A stretch of DNA of 53,829 nucleotides from Bacillus chungangensis (lineage in GTDB: Bacteria; Bacillota; Bacilli; Bacillales; Bacillaceae_C), in NCBI RefSeq assembly GCF_030812995.1, contig NZ_JAUSTT010000029.1:1-53829 (forward strand), written 5' to 3'. The position numbers and the translations under genes are program-made. Below, piece after piece: positions 36,903-49,873 of this stretch; position 1 is the stretch's first letter; the number at the start of each line of letters is the position of its first letter. The notes under the pieces were generated by a model. It had not been told where the DNA came from. It did not search any database and was given only the letters and a program-made list of their open reading frames with translations.

Positions 36903-37781
36903 TTAGTTTTCATGAATAAATCGAAAAGGCATTCCCGTTCTCAATACTCCCCTCGTCTCCACTCCGCCCAATCCTTTCTCACCGGTTAATGTATTGCGTA
37001 AGACATCCCAAACATTTATTCGTTCCATAAAAGAAGTAAATCCTACTTTGGCTACAATATAAACCGGATCAAGGGCATGAATGTTTACTCTGAGCGGTGA
37101 ACTAGCAAAATTGGCGCCAGCATGGATCAAAGATTCGAAATGAGATTGGCAAGCACCTGCAAAAATAATTAATTGATCTAAGTGGGGAACTTTTTTCCTT
37201 GCTTCTTTTACCGTTTTTAAAAAATCTTTAGAATGTCGATAAGCATTAAGGTCTGACTTTTCTCCTTTTACTTTCGAATACGCATCATGACCTGTAATAA
37301 CTAGAATATCGGGGCGATATTTTTCAATGAGAGGACCAACTTGATACGGCATTTCTTTTTCGTTGCAATGAATTCCATAAACAGTGACACCAATTTTTTC
37401 ATATAAAGCAAGACATTTGTTTAAATATGATGGGTCTCCATCTAAATGCAGCACTCTACCCGGGACTTGAAAATAATTATACGCTTGATTATATCCATAA
37501 GTAGCTTCATATTCCTGTTTTTCCCTTAACAAAGCAATATCCTGGCTAAATAGTTTATATGACTGTTCCTCTAAATCCCTACATGCACTTGACCTTTTCA
37601 TTTGTTCTTGATCATCCATGAAAACTAAATCATCTAAAGGTGCGTCAGCTATCAGTCGATAATCTTCCCCATATAAGATCGCTGTTTTCTCGCCGTCTAT
37701 TTCTTTAATATCAATCACTCGAAATAACAGATCACACTGGTAAGATATCCGACCGACAATTTGATTTTTCTGAACTTCCAC
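36903..37781 (-). CDS. yabG: Sporulation-specific protease YabG
   Basis: Cysteine-type protease of family U57 that trims coat proteins (for example SpoIVA) in the mother cell. The 292-residue length matches. GRVLHLDGDPSYLNKC, VITGHDAYSKV (His about 163) and FAGACQSHFES (Cys about 211) fit the proposed catalytic His and Cys. It begins with GTG, with GGAG about ten bases upstream. Mother-cell (sigma-K) expression is known in B. subtilis; I could not find a convincing sigma-K site. Confidence 0.95.
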   Translation of the reverse strand: MEVQKNQIVGRISYQCDLLFRVIDIKEIDGEKTAILYGEDYRLIADAPLDDLVFMDDQEQMKRSSACRDLEEQSYKLFSQDIALLREKQEYEATYGYNQAYNYFQVPGRVLHLDGDPSYLNKCLALYEKIGVTVYGIHCNEKEMPYQVGPLIEKYRPDILVITGHDAYSKVKGEKSDLNAYRHSKDFLKTVKEARKKVPHLDQLIIFAGACQSHFESLIHAGANFASSPLRVNIHALDPVYIVAKVGFTSFMERINVWDVLRNTLTGEKGLGGVETRGVLRTGMPFRFIHEN

Positions 37782-38026
37782 AGTCTTTCAACTCCAATAA
37801 ACAGCAGAATGAGGAGTATGATCAGTAATCTTTCCTTCCCTTATTTCTAAATAAGGCTTTAGCTAATAAACAGCTGCTGCCTAAAGAGAAGGAAATCATA
37901 AATACCACGTTATGCTCCTATCTTAGCCTATGCTGTACATTGTAAATAGGTGCTCATTTCATTATACGGATGCACTAGATGGTCATTATTTCTGCTTATT
38001 TCATTTATTAGTGAAGAGGGGGCAAC

Positions 38027-39470
<1,444 letters not shown>

Positions 39471-39582
39471 AAAACCTCCGAAAAAAGTGAAACATTTTTG
39501 TCATATAAAACGTCTAATATAGTAGATGTTTTAAAAAAGTGATAATGCTGTGTTTCTTTCTTATTATATCTCTTCTTGAGAA

Positions 39583-39617
39583 AAAATAAAAACAGCAGAG
39601 GAATCCCCCCTCTGCTG
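39583..39617 (-). terminator. Terminator after yabE
   Basis: Perfect minus-strand CAGCAGAGG / CCTCTGCTG stem with a 7-base loop, followed by TTTTTATTTTTT. Confidence 0.95.
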
Positions 39618-39628
39618 AAAAAAATAAG

Positions 39629-40837
39629 CTATTCTATCACTTTTACTTTTACCTTTTTAACGCCCCAGCGATACGCTTGTGTTTTATCCGGAATAAAAAC
39701 GTCGATTTTATTCCCTTTAATGGCTCCGCCAGTATCACCAGCTACTGCGTAGCCATAACCTTCCACATGCACTTTAGAACCAAGCGGAATAACGCTGGGG
39801 TCCACTGCTACAACTTTCAATCCAGGATTTTCTCGAAGATTGATGCCAGTTGCAGTTACACCTGAGCAGCCATTACAGTAAGATGTATAGGCAGTGGAGT
39901 CCATGTAAAATTCATTACCTTCTGCTGCAGCATTTGTTGTTGCACCACGTGAAACTTGAGAAACCACTGGCTTTGTTCCTACTGCAACAATCTTATCAGT
40001 ACTGTCTTTTACTGTCTCCTCTTTTACTAGTTTTCTAGAAACTTCTTGCCCATTTTCTTTTACAATTTCAAACGTATTCTTTTTAATGCCGTTTTCACCT
40101 TGTTGAACGACTTTCTCAGTTCCTTGGTCCATCGTGTCTTCTTTCTTCGTGACCACACTAAAGTCAGTCGGTTCTTCTACGACATCGGTAACTTTTTCCA
40201 CTCTCACGATTTCAACCTTGTCATGAGGCTTTAGTTCATAAGATGACTCAAGGTTAAGTCGATCCAATTCATTAAGCGTTACATCATGCTTTTTTAAAAA
40301 GTCAGCGACCGTAGTCGAAGTAGACCAAGTCTCCTCAACTTGTTGTCCATCAACCAGCGTGAGTGGGAAAGCGTATTCTATTGCTATTTTCATATTGTTA
40401 GAAATTTCCTCGTCAAGATTAGGAGTAATTTCGTCGTGTTCTCCTACTTTAATTTTTTCCTGCGTTAACAATTCTTGAATCGTCTTTGCCGTTGTCCAAA
40501 CAGTGCGTTCTTCATTCCCAACAGCCAAATCAACCTGTTTTGCCGGTTCCAATACGACAGACATGCCCTCTTTTACCTTTGTCTTTGCCGCTGGAGATAA
40601 ATAGTCTTCTGAGCGAGTATCAATATCTAAGGATTTTAATATATCAGCAATTGTTTTTGCATGAGTTTTAATGACTTGTTCTTCACCGTCAATTGTGAGT
40701 GCAACAGTTTTTTTAGTCCCCTCATAAGTGACAAAACTAATAGCAGTGATAAGTACTACAAACGTTACGATAACTGCTGCCCATTTGTTTTTACTCATAG
40801 ACTTGGAAAACAGGCTTTTCATGTTTTTGATTTTCAT
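39629..40837 (-). CDS. yabE: Cell-wall lytic-type protein YabE (DUF348-G5-3D)
   Basis: Secreted or membrane-anchored Rpf/Sps-like protein. In the 402 residues a basic start and one hydrophobic segment (about 18-38) are followed by three DUF348 repeats (about 45-220), a G5 domain (about 225-300) and a C-terminal 3D domain (about 310-402). The last carries the aspartates AVDPSVIPLGSKVHV, AGDTGGAIKG and KIDVFIP. The 3D domain is an MltA-like peptidoglycan-cleaving fold. The ATG at 40837 has GGAGG eight bases upstream. Confidence 0.94.
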   Translation of the reverse strand: MKIKNMKSLFSKSMSKNKWAAVIVTFVVLITAISFVTYEGTKKTVALTIDGEEQVIKTHAKTIADILKSLDIDTRSEDYLSPAAKTKVKEGMSVVLEPAKQVDLAVGNEERTVWTTAKTIQELLTQEKIKVGEHDEITPNLDEEISNNMKIAIEYAFPLTLVDGQQVEETWSTSTTVADFLKKHDVTLNELDRLNLESSYELKPHDKVEIVRVEKVTDVVEEPTDFSVVTKKEDTMDQGTEKVVQQGENGIKKNTFEIVKENGQEVSRKLVKEETVKDSTDKIVAVGTKPVVSQVSRGATTNAAAEGNEFYMDSTAYTSYCNGCSGVTATGINLRENPGLKVVAVDPSVIPLGSKVHVEGYGYAVAGDTGGAIKGNKIDVFIPDKTQAYRWGVKKVKVKVIE

Positions 40838-40864
40838 GAATTGCGCCTCCTTCTTCTCCGAGAG

Positions 40865-40893
40865 ATTATATAGACTATTTTTCTGACTGTCAA
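40865..40893 (-). promoter_or_regulatory. Consensus sigma-A promoter of yabE
   Basis: Perfect TTGACA (40888-40893), 17-base spacer, perfect TATAAT (40865-40870) on the minus strand, 28 bases before the yabE ATG. Such a perfect promoter usually needs a repressor to be controlled. B. subtilis yabE is repressed by WalR; I could not see a clear WalR box. Confidence 0.9.
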
Positions 40894-41061
40894 CCCATTT
40901 AGTTTCCGGCAACAACGTAATCACTATTATGCATAAACTCTTGAAAAAAAGAAAGTCTGCCTTCTCGACACAAATATCCTATGAATGAAAAACGCCATGT
41001 AGAACTTTTTGGAATTAAAAAAGAATGGACAAGTTTCTAAGTGATTCGATAAGCTTTTTTA

Positions 41062-41829
41062 TCAGTTTATGCCGAATAATTTTTTTGCGTTCCTCGTTGT
41101 TTGTAAAGCAACTGTTTCAAAAGGTATTTCTTTTAGCTCAGCAATTTGTTCAGCAACTAGTTTAACATAAGCTGGCTCATTTCTTTTTCCACGATATGGA
41201 TGGGGAGCCAAATAAGGGCAGTCTGTTTCCACCAGTAAATGTTCAAGTGGAAGCTCCTTTGCTACCTCTTTTGGTTTTTTAGCATTTTTGAATGTGACGG
41301 GTCCGCCTAAAGAAATATAAAAATTCATTTTTACACATTCTTTAGCTATTTCAGGGCTGCCGCTAAAGCAATGCATAATGCCGCCAACTTCTTCAGCCTT
41401 TTCTTCTTTCAAAACAGTAATGATGTCTTGGGTCGCTTCTCGATTATGAATAACGATCGGCAGCTTCACCTTTTTTGCCAAACGAATTTGCTTTCGGAAA
41501 ACGTCCATTTGTATTGATTTTGGCGATGTATCCCAATGATAATCTAATCCCATTTCTCCTAGGGCAACAACTTTCCGATGTGCTGCCAACTCTTCCAACC
41601 AAATAAGATCCTGATCGGTCATATGGATCGCATCTACTGGATGCCATCCCACACTTGCATAAATAAAATCATAAGTCTCCGCTAATTCCAACGCTTTTGG
41701 AATGGTTTTACGATCAAATCCAACAACAAGCATTGTGTCAACGCCATTATCCCGTGCTCTCTCGATTACCTCTTCTACATCTTCGTTAAACTGCTCATCA
41801 TTCAGATGAACATGCGTATCGAATAACAT
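41062..41829 (-). CDS. yabD: TatD-family metal-dependent deoxyribonuclease
   Basis: Metallo-hydrolase of the TatD family, probably a DNase in repair or processing. The 255 residues have FDTHVHLND (about 3-11), LGEMGLDYHWD, VIHNREA, MHCFSGS and ETDCPYLAPHPYRGKRN, which give all expected metal ligands. The ATG at 41829 has AAAGGAG eight bases upstream. It lies between metS and yabE. Confidence 0.96.
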   Translation of the reverse strand: MLFDTHVHLNDEQFNEDVEEVIERARDNGVDTMLVVGFDRKTIPKALELAETYDFIYASVGWHPVDAIHMTDQDLIWLEELAAHRKVVALGEMGLDYHWDTSPKSIQMDVFRKQIRLAKKVKLPIVIHNREATQDIITVLKEEKAEEVGGIMHCFSGSPEIAKECVKMNFYISLGGPVTFKNAKKPKEVAKELPLEHLLVETDCPYLAPHPYRGKRNEPAYVKLVAEQIAELKEIPFETVALQTTRNAKKLFGIN

Positions 41830-42089
41830 GTAATAAACTCCTTTTTGTAATAATTTTCGATGTCTCACTATGAACTCACCTAATGAAATCCGCTTGCCTT
41901 ATTTCAGACGAGATATCCAAATGTATATATCAGTTACATTACAAAATGATTACAAAACAAAAATGGAGATAGTTTCTTCTTTATCCATCGTTTTTATTTC
42001 TTGTTTTTTGACTTGAAAATTTGATATTTTATCTATTCATAAATCGAGTTTCTTCTATAATATATACTCCCACACAAAATGTCTTTTTT

Positions 42090-42146
42090 CATAAAAATAA
42101 CATAGAGTCTTTACAACATTTTCTTCCTTGTGAAAGATCTCTATGT
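42090..42146 (-). terminator. Terminator after metS
   Basis: Minus-strand ACATAGAG / CTCTATGT arms with a further TCTTT/AAAGA pairing inside and a 20-base loop, followed by TATTTTTAT. The rest of the 356 bases between metS and tatD shows no gene. Confidence 0.75.
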
Positions 42147-42185
42147 ATTTTACTATTAGGTAAATTTTTGTTTCAAATATTAAAT

Positions 42186-44271
<2,086 letters not shown>

Positions 44272-44754
44272 TTCTTAAATGGCTTTTAAAAATTGTGAAA
44301 AGTAATTGAAACCAAAACAAAAAGCTCCAAACATAGCTGGGAGATTCCCTCTACTAGCAATGTTTTTCGAACAAAGTGCGAACACGCCGTTTGTTTTCAA
44401 AACTTTTTGAAACAATCTCAAAAGCATACATTTCCATTATCTCATCTTAACCCTCTATATCCAAAAAATATACATAAAGTTTGTTTATTTCGCAACTTTT
44501 CCCGATCACTTGTTTTTCTCTTTATCTAGAAAAACCTAGATCAAACCAAATGGAAAATATTTCATCATGAAAAGCGCCTTTGATCTGATTTCAGCGTATT
44601 TTTCTAGAACACTCTTTGAGGTTATTTTTCTTTAATAAGCCTTTTCTCTTTTCTTCTAAAATTTCTCGAAATATAATTAACGATAACTACCATTTAATCC
44701 ATTATTTAAATCTTTTTTTCTTGTAATTTATTCATGATTTTTTTAATTTAATTA

Positions 44755-44783
44755 TTGACGTATTTGGAAATGACTGGTATGAT
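44755..44783 (+). promoter_or_regulatory. Sigma-A promoter of abrB
   Basis: TTGACG (44755-44760), 17-base spacer, TATGAT (44778-44783). A second possible -10, TATAAT at 44931-44936, lacks a -35. Confidence 0.85.
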
Positions 44784-44800
44784 AAGGTCAGCACAAAAAA

Positions 44801-44817
44801 TGTCGAAAAAAGGCGAT
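44801..44817 (+). promoter_or_regulatory. Spo0A-box pair at the abrB start
   Basis: TGTCGAA (44801-44807) is a perfect 0A-box core at about +11 from the promoter start. Exactly 10 bases on, AGGCGAT (44811-44817) is a degenerate second copy. In B. subtilis Spo0A-P represses abrB through two boxes in this position. Confidence 0.75.
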
Positions 44818-44977
44818 TCATGGAGTTTGAAACGCCAATTAGTGCCATTTTTAACTAAAAGAGGTTTATCTTCTTGGAAAAACGGAAAAAGACTACGAGC
44901 AGTCCTATTTTTCTAGTTATCTCAAGGTTGTATAATGCTTCTAAAAAAATGTGAGAAAAGGAGAGGGGATTAAAAAG

Positions 44978-45262
44978 ATGAAATCTACAGGTATTGTACG
45001 TAAAGTTGATGAATTAGGTCGGGTGGTTATTCCGATTGAGCTTCGACGCACACTTGGAATTGAAGAAAAAGATGCACTCGAAATTTACGTGGATGATGAC
45101 AAAATCATTCTTAAGAAATATAAACCTAGCATGACTTGTCATATCACTGGCGACGTTTCTGATGATAATAAGCAGCTTGCTGGTGGAAAATTAATTCTTA
45201 GCCGTGAAGGCGCAGACCAATTAATTCAAGAAATACAACGTGCATTTCAAGATAATAAATAA
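44978..45262 (+). CDS. abrB: Transition-state regulator AbrB
   Basis: Global repressor of post-exponential genes including spoVG. The 94-residue protein has the swapped-hairpin DNA-binding domain at residues 1-50 (MKSTGIVRKVDELGRVVIPI, then ELRRTLGI) and a C-terminal multimerisation domain. The ATG at 44978 is chosen over an earlier start because AAAGGAGAGG lies about ten bases before it. It is the only protein gene on the plus strand, as in B. subtilis. Its N-terminal domain resembles that of SpoVT in this window. Confidence 0.98.
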   Translation: MKSTGIVRKVDELGRVVIPIELRRTLGIEEKDALEIYVDDDKIILKKYKPSMTCHITGDVSDDNKQLAGGKLILSREGADQLIQEIQRAFQDNK

Positions 45263-45427
45263 GCATGATTGATATGACAAAAAGCCCATATTTTTTATGA
45301 AGAGCGCATGAGCATAGAAGCGATGCTGAAATGACAATAATATGCACCTAGTGAGAGTTTCTCTGTTTGTCTTTCCTTGTATGGGTTAAACTGGCAATCA
45401 TCTATGTTTATACAAAACTTGGTTGAA

Positions 45428-45451
45428 CTCCTACATGATCAGTTGTAGGAG
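45428..45451 (+). terminator. Hairpin after abrB
   Basis: CTCCTAC / GTAGGAG, perfect 7-bp stem with a 10-base loop, followed by TCTTAGTGATTATTT. Probably a first, weaker terminator of abrB. Confidence 0.5.
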
Positions 45452-45473
45452 TCTTAGTGATTATTTAAGTTGA

Positions 45474-45506
45474 AAAACAAAAAAGCATCCTAGAGATGCT
45501 TTTTTG
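45474..45506. terminator. Bidirectional terminator between abrB and rsmI
   Basis: AAAAAGCATC / GATGCTTTTT stem with a 5-base loop, A-run left and T-run right. It serves the convergent abrB and rsmI transcripts. Confidence 0.93.
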
Positions 45507-45515
45507 TTTACAAAA

Positions 45516-46394
45516 TTAAAGATTATGATAAGCTTGATAGACAGTACGTTTCGTTAAGTTTCGTTCCTTAGCCACTTGTTTAATGGCCTCTTTTCCTATC
45601 ATGTTGTTTTGTTCTATGTAATATTGTACATGCTCTTCTATTGTTAAATGGGACCACCATTCGTTTTTACTATCTTTTTCTTCTTCAGTAGCAGAAGTTC
45701 CTTCAATAATGAGGCAAAACTCTCCGCGAATTTCTTCTTCTTCTACCCACTGTAAAGCACTTTCTATATCTCCTCTTAAAAACTCTTCAAATTTTTTCGA
45801 CAGCTCTCGACAAATAGTGATACGGCGATTGCCTAATATGTCATAAGCAAGCTGCAAAGTTTCTTTTAATCTGTATGGAGACTCGTATAGAATAAAAGTA
45901 GCTGTTTGTTTTTGTAAATAGGTTAAAGCTTTTCTTTTTTCTTTTTTATTCCGATTTAAAAAGCCATAAAAATAATATGGTTGAGTTGGCAGTCCTGAAG
46001 CAGTTAGTGCTGTTAATCCTGCGTTAGCTCCCGGCAGCGGAATAACAGAAATTTGAGCTTTTAATGTAGCCGCAACCAATTCATAGCCAGGATCTGATAT
46101 AGTCGGCATTCCCGCATCACTTACAAGCGCTACTTTCTCCCCTTTTTGCAAACGTTCTAATAAGCGCTCTCCACTTTTATCCTTATTATGTTCATGATAG
46201 CTTGTTAAGGGCGTACAGATATCATAGTAATGACAAAGTTTTTTCGTATTGCGTGTATCTTCGGCAGCAATCACATCAGCTTCTTTTAATATCCGTACTG
46301 CTCGAAAAGTCATATCCTCCAAATTGCCAATCGGAGTTGGAACGAGATAAAGCTTTCCTTCATTGTCATTTTTAAAGCTTTTTTGGCTGTGCAT
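45516..46394 (-). CDS. rsmI: 16S rRNA 2'-O-ribose C1402 methyltransferase RsmI
   Basis: Methylates C1402 in the 30S decoding centre. The 292-residue tetrapyrrole-methylase-fold protein has YLVPTPIGNLEDMT (about 14-27), EDTRNTKKL, VSDAGMPTISDPG and LPGANAGLTALTASGLPT. The open frame runs much further upstream, but the ATG at 46394, with GGTGAGGTGG before it, gives the normal length and overlaps the yazA end by 23 bases. Confidence 0.96.
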   Translation of the reverse strand: MHSQKSFKNDNEGKLYLVPTPIGNLEDMTFRAVRILKEADVIAAEDTRNTKKLCHYYDICTPLTSYHEHNKDKSGERLLERLQKGEKVALVSDAGMPTISDPGYELVAATLKAQISVIPLPGANAGLTALTASGLPTQPYYFYGFLNRNKKEKRKALTYLQKQTATFILYESPYRLKETLQLAYDILGNRRITICRELSKKFEEFLRGDIESALQWVEEEEIRGEFCLIIEGTSATEEEKDSKNEWWSHLTIEEHVQYYIEQNNMIGKEAIKQVAKERNLTKRTVYQAYHNL

Positions 46395-46659
46395 CCACCT
46401 CACCAGCTTCCTGCAAATATATTTCTTTCTTTGCTCTACTGAGCTTTTTAAAAGCATATTCTGCCCGCATTGCCTCACTTTTTGTTGTATACGCTTCTGA
46501 ATGGACCAATGTAACCGGCAGGCGGGGACGTGTATATTTCGCACCAATTCCTTCATTATGTTCTGACAGTCTTCGCTGCACATCAATTGTATAGCCGCCA
46601 TAAAAAGAACCGTCAGCACATTCTAATACATAAAAAAAATGATTATGCTTCTTGCCCAT
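46372..46659 (-). CDS. yazA: GIY-YIG domain protein YazA
   Basis: A 95-residue UPF0213-type protein, essentially one GIY-YIG nuclease domain. [20 protein letters not shown] holds the two tyrosine motifs (about 7-26), [21 protein letters not shown] the catalytic arginine, and [13 protein letters not shown] the helix. A longer frame exists, but the ATG at 46659 matches relatives. It overlaps yabB by 17 bases and rsmI by 23 bases. The substrate is unknown. Confidence 0.92.
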   Translation of the reverse strand: MGKKHNHFFYVLECADGSFYGGYTIDVQRRLSEHNEGIGAKYTRPRLPVTLVHSEAYTTKSEAMRAEYAFKKLSRAKKEIYLQEAGEVDAQPKKL

Positions 46660-47392
46660 ATAACATCTCACGCATTTCTTCAGTATATTTGTTTTCGCTA
46701 TCATATACGTACAATGGGGGCAACACTTTTAAACCTGTACGTCCATTTTTTATCCCTTCAACTAAAATGGTATTTGCTTCTTTGCTTTCATTTGGATATA
46801 CAAATCTTAGTCTTTTTGGCTCTAGCTGATATTCTCTCATCAGCATTAACAGTTCTAAAAGCCGATCGGGACGATGAACGAACGATGCTTTCCCTCCCTG
46901 TCTTAGCAATTGACTGCTAACTTGAATCACATCTTTCAACGTACACATCATCTCATGTCTTGCAATTGCCAAATGTTCATTTATATTCGTATCTCCACTT
47001 GGCGGTGTCATAAAATAGGGGGGGTTGCAAGTTAGTGCATCAAACTTTCCATAGCCAAGCTGCTCTGGCATTTCCTTCAAATCGCCATGTATCATTTTTA
47101 TTTGATCTGAAAGCCGGTTATATTTAACACTTCTTATCGCCATACTATACAATCTTTCCTGGATTTCAACTCCGACAATCGTTGCTTTCGTCCGCTTGCT
47201 TATTAATAACGGAACAACGCCATTCCCGCTGCACAGATCAATGATATTTCCTTTTTGAATCGGCAAATAAGCAAACCGCGCCAATAGTACCGCATCTAAT
47301 GAAAAAGCAAAAACCGTTGGACTTTGAATAATTCTTAGATTTTCTGCGAGTAAATAATCCAATCGTTCGTCATCTTTTAATTCAAGAGTCAT
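46643..47392 (-). CDS. yabB: tRNA1(Val) (adenine37-N6)-methyltransferase-like protein YabB
   Basis: SAM-dependent methyltransferase of the TrmN6 group. In the 249 residues the SAM loop is [14 protein letters not shown] (about 52-65) and the catalytic adenine-methylase motif is CNPPYF (about 123-128). The frame extends to 47431, but that start would lie in the terminator hairpin. The ATG at 47392 has GGAGG about ten bases upstream. First gene of yabB-yazA-rsmI, all linked by overlaps. Confidence 0.93.
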   Translation of the reverse strand: MTLELKDDERLDYLLAENLRIIQSPTVFAFSLDAVLLARFAYLPIQKGNIIDLCSGNGVVPLLISKRTKATIVGVEIQERLYSMAIRSVKYNRLSDQIKMIHGDLKEMPEQLGYGKFDALTCNPPYFMTPPSGDTNINEHLAIARHEMMCTLKDVIQVSSQLLRQGGKASFVHRPDRLLELLMLMREYQLEPKRLRFVYPNESKEANTILVEGIKNGRTGLKVLPPLYVYDSENKYTEEMREMLYGQEA

Positions 47393-47410
47393 TCCTTTAA
47401 AACCTCCGTG

Positions 47411-47438
47411 AAAAAGCCTTCCTGGCAACAAGGAAGGC
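47411..47438 (-). terminator. Terminator between yabA and yabB
   Basis: Perfect 8-bp minus-strand stem GCCTTCCT / AGGAAGGC with a 7-base loop, followed by TTTTTC. It ends only a few bases before the yabB ribosome site, so it may also attenuate yabB. Confidence 0.88.
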
Positions 47439-47598
47439 GATTAAAAAGGGCTCATTTTAAAAAAAGTCGTTCATCCTTCATATTAATGGTTGAACAGCTT
47501 TATGTGCATTCAAAAATTACGAGAAAATCAGCTTACTTTGTATAACTTCTTTTCCCTTATTTCGAACAAATCGTCTTCACTAAAAAATGAGTTTCCCT

Positions 47599-47973
47599 TT
47601 ATTTTTTATTTAAAAACGACAAACAGAACAAGCAATCTTCCTTCTGTTTTCGCGGACTGCCAAAATGAAAATTGCAAATATGGAAGCCTTCTTGATAGAG
47701 ACGAGCTAGATTATCATAGCCCTCCCCTATATCAAACATTTCTTCAGCTGAATCAGCTTCGCCGCTATTTCCTTCGTCACAAGAGGTTCTCTGATTATTG
47801 GAGTTCTCTATTTGCTCCAGTCGTTGACGCAAATGTTTATTTTCCAGCTTCAAAGAGTTGTTTTCTTCCAGAAATTCCGCTAAATATTCCTTTAACTCTC
47901 CCAACTGTTTATATAATTGACCAATTTGGGTTTCCATATTGATGACTGAATCAAAGAACTCTTTTTTATCCAT
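47599..47973 (-). CDS. yabA: Replication initiation control protein YabA
   Basis: Binds DnaA and DnaN to limit initiation. The 124-residue protein has an N-terminal coiled coil (about 10-60, [20 protein letters not shown] at the start). An acidic linker and a C-terminal zinc site built from CNFHFG and CLFC (about 101-120) follow. The ATG at 47973 has GAGGTGA five bases before it. It follows ricT by about 14 bases. Confidence 0.95.
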   Translation of the reverse strand: MDKKEFFDSVINMETQIGQLYKQLGELKEYLAEFLEENNSLKLENKHLRQRLEQIENSNNQRTSCDEGNSGEADSAEEMFDIGEGYDNLARLYQEGFHICNFHFGSPRKQKEDCLFCLSFLNKK

Positions 47974-47986
47974 AGAACTCACCTCT

Positions 47987-48814
47987 TTAGTCTATGGCTT
48001 GGATGGATATAATGCCCTCATTTAAAATTTCTTCCATAGTATATTCTAAAACACGTTCTTGCTCCTGCAATTCAACTTGAAGCACACGTTCTAAAATATT
48101 CAAGCCAACAACTTTTCCAGCTCCTTCAGGCGTTTTAATAAATGTTCCTAAATCAGGAAGCTCTTCTTTAGCTGCCTCATACTCATCATTTTCGTATTTT
48201 AAACAGCACATCAACCGCCCGCATAAACCTGAAATTTTTGTTGGGTTTAATGAGAGATTCTGATCCTTTGCCATCTTTATCGATACTGGTTCAAAATCAC
48301 CGAGAAAGGTCGAGCAGCAAAGCATTCGGCCACACGGTCCTATTCCACCAAGCATTTTTGCTTCATCTCTTACTCCAATTTGTCTGAGCTCAATCCTCGT
48401 TCGGAAAATAGCAGCTAAATCTTTGACTAGCTCACGAAAATCAACACGACCATCAGCTGTAAAGTAGAATATCACTTTATTGCGATCAAATGTATATTCA
48501 ACATCAACAAGCTTCATATCCAACTGATGTTCAACTATTTTTTCACAGCAGACCTCATAAGCTTTATTTGCTTCATTTTTATTTTCTTCAACAATCATTC
48601 GATCCTTCTGATCGGCAATGCGAATAACCTTCTTTAGTGGTAAAACAACATCATTCTCGCCGACTGTTTTCCGCTCAATGACAACTTTTCCGTACTCTAC
48701 CCCACGAACAGTTTCCACAATGACATAATTATTTTTATCAATGGAAAGATGGCCTGGAGCAAAGTAATAGATCTTTCCTGCTTTTTTGAAGCGTACACCT
48801 ACTACATCATACAA
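47987..48814 (-). CDS. ricT: RicT (YaaT), RNase Y specificity / Fe-S complex subunit
   Basis: With RicA and RicF it forms an iron-sulfur complex that steers RNase Y and is needed for sporulation, competence and biofilm. The 275-residue PSP1-domain protein has paired cysteine motifs [12 protein letters not shown] (about 161-172) and [12 protein letters not shown] (about 193-204). It overlaps holB by 8 bases. Signal-peptidase-type motifs are absent, so it is cytoplasmic or peripheral. Confidence 0.96.
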   Translation of the reverse strand: MYDVVGVRFKKAGKIYYFAPGHLSIDKNNYVIVETVRGVEYGKVVIERKTVGENDVVLPLKKVIRIADQKDRMIVEENKNEANKAYEVCCEKIVEHQLDMKLVDVEYTFDRNKVIFYFTADGRVDFRELVKDLAAIFRTRIELRQIGVRDEAKMLGGIGPCGRMLCCSTFLGDFEPVSIKMAKDQNLSLNPTKISGLCGRLMCCLKYENDEYEAAKEELPDLGTFIKTPEGAGKVVGLNILERVLQVELQEQERVLEYTMEEILNEGIISIQAID

Positions 48815-49814
48815 AAGTTGATCCCCCCTGCAAATTTAAAACCAATTGTTCCATCAACAGCTGAGGATTCATATTCGCGTTGAGTTTTCGCTTTGCTTCC
48901 AAAATTGCTTCCATTCGTTCTGATAGTTGCCGCGTCGTAATTTGTAAAGCATCTGCCTCTAATTGTTGAGATAGATCTGGATAGATCAGTTGGTCAGCCT
49001 TTCCTACCTTCATATAGAGTAAATCTTTATAAAGAAGCAGGAGTAAATCAAGTCCCCTATCTAGCTGGTTTCTTTCCTTAAAATGAATAAACCAATCCTC
49101 CTGCAATGATACCATTGCATATAAGGAGTCATAATGGAGAGCTTTATATAATTTTAACACTATTTTTCGTGCTTGTACAAACCAATCATCATTATTTAAA
49201 GCAACTGCCTCCTGAACGCTGTTTGTCATATTCGCTAATAACGATGCTTTCACGTGATGAATCCCTTCTTCTTGAAGCTTGGCACGAAGTAATTGAGGAG
49301 GCAGCGATCGAAATGAGATTGTTTGACACCGAGAAATAATCGTTTGGAGTATTTGCTGCACTTGTTCAGTTATTAAAATCGCAGTCGTTTCAGCATTAGG
49401 TTCTTCCAAAAATTTCAGTAATTTATTTGCAGCATTAGTCGTCATTTTATCTGCATGAACGATCATATAGAGCTTTTGTTTTGACTCGACCCCTTTTTTG
49501 CTAAATTCCTGCTGCAATGCTTCAATTTGAGCCGTCTTAATTGATAATCCATCTGGTTCCAGTACGTGGACATCTGGATGATTTCCATTGTTAATGCGTT
49601 TACAATTGACACACGCTTCACAAGGAATATCATTTTCCTGAAGAGACGTACAAAAAATACTTTTGGCCAACATTAAACTAACATGTACTTTTCCGGTACC
49701 ACGCTCTCCCTCAAATAAATACGCATGAGCCATCCGTTTTTTTTGCAAACTGTTTTTTAAATATCTCATGACTAATGGCTGTACTTTTTCAAGTTCATCC
49801 CATTGTGCTGCCAC
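48807..49814 (-). CDS. holB: DNA polymerase III delta' subunit
   Basis: Clamp-loader subunit. In the 335 residues the AAA+ domain has a degenerate Walker A GERGTGKVHVS (about 37-47), the zinc cysteines with CEACVNC (about 57-72), LKFLEEP and the sensor SRCQ. The frame reaches 49871 only through a TTG without ribosome site. The GTG at 49814, with GGTGA upstream, is preferred and gives the usual length. Lies between yaaR and ricT. Confidence 0.93.
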   Translation of the reverse strand: MAAQWDELEKVQPLVMRYLKNSLQKKRMAHAYLFEGERGTGKVHVSLMLAKSIFCTSLQENDIPCEACVNCKRINNGNHPDVHVLEPDGLSIKTAQIEALQQEFSKKGVESKQKLYMIVHADKMTTNAANKLLKFLEEPNAETTAILITEQVQQILQTIISRCQTISFRSLPPQLLRAKLQEEGIHHVKASLLANMTNSVQEAVALNNDDWFVQARKIVLKLYKALHYDSLYAMVSLQEDWFIHFKERNQLDRGLDLLLLLYKDLLYMKVGKADQLIYPDLSQQLEADALQITTRQLSERMEAILEAKRKLNANMNPQLLMEQLVLNLQGGSTFV

Positions 49815-49873
49815 GTTTTCACCGCTCTCTTCTTGATCTTTTGTATGTTCATTTAGATGTATCTGAGACAAGA

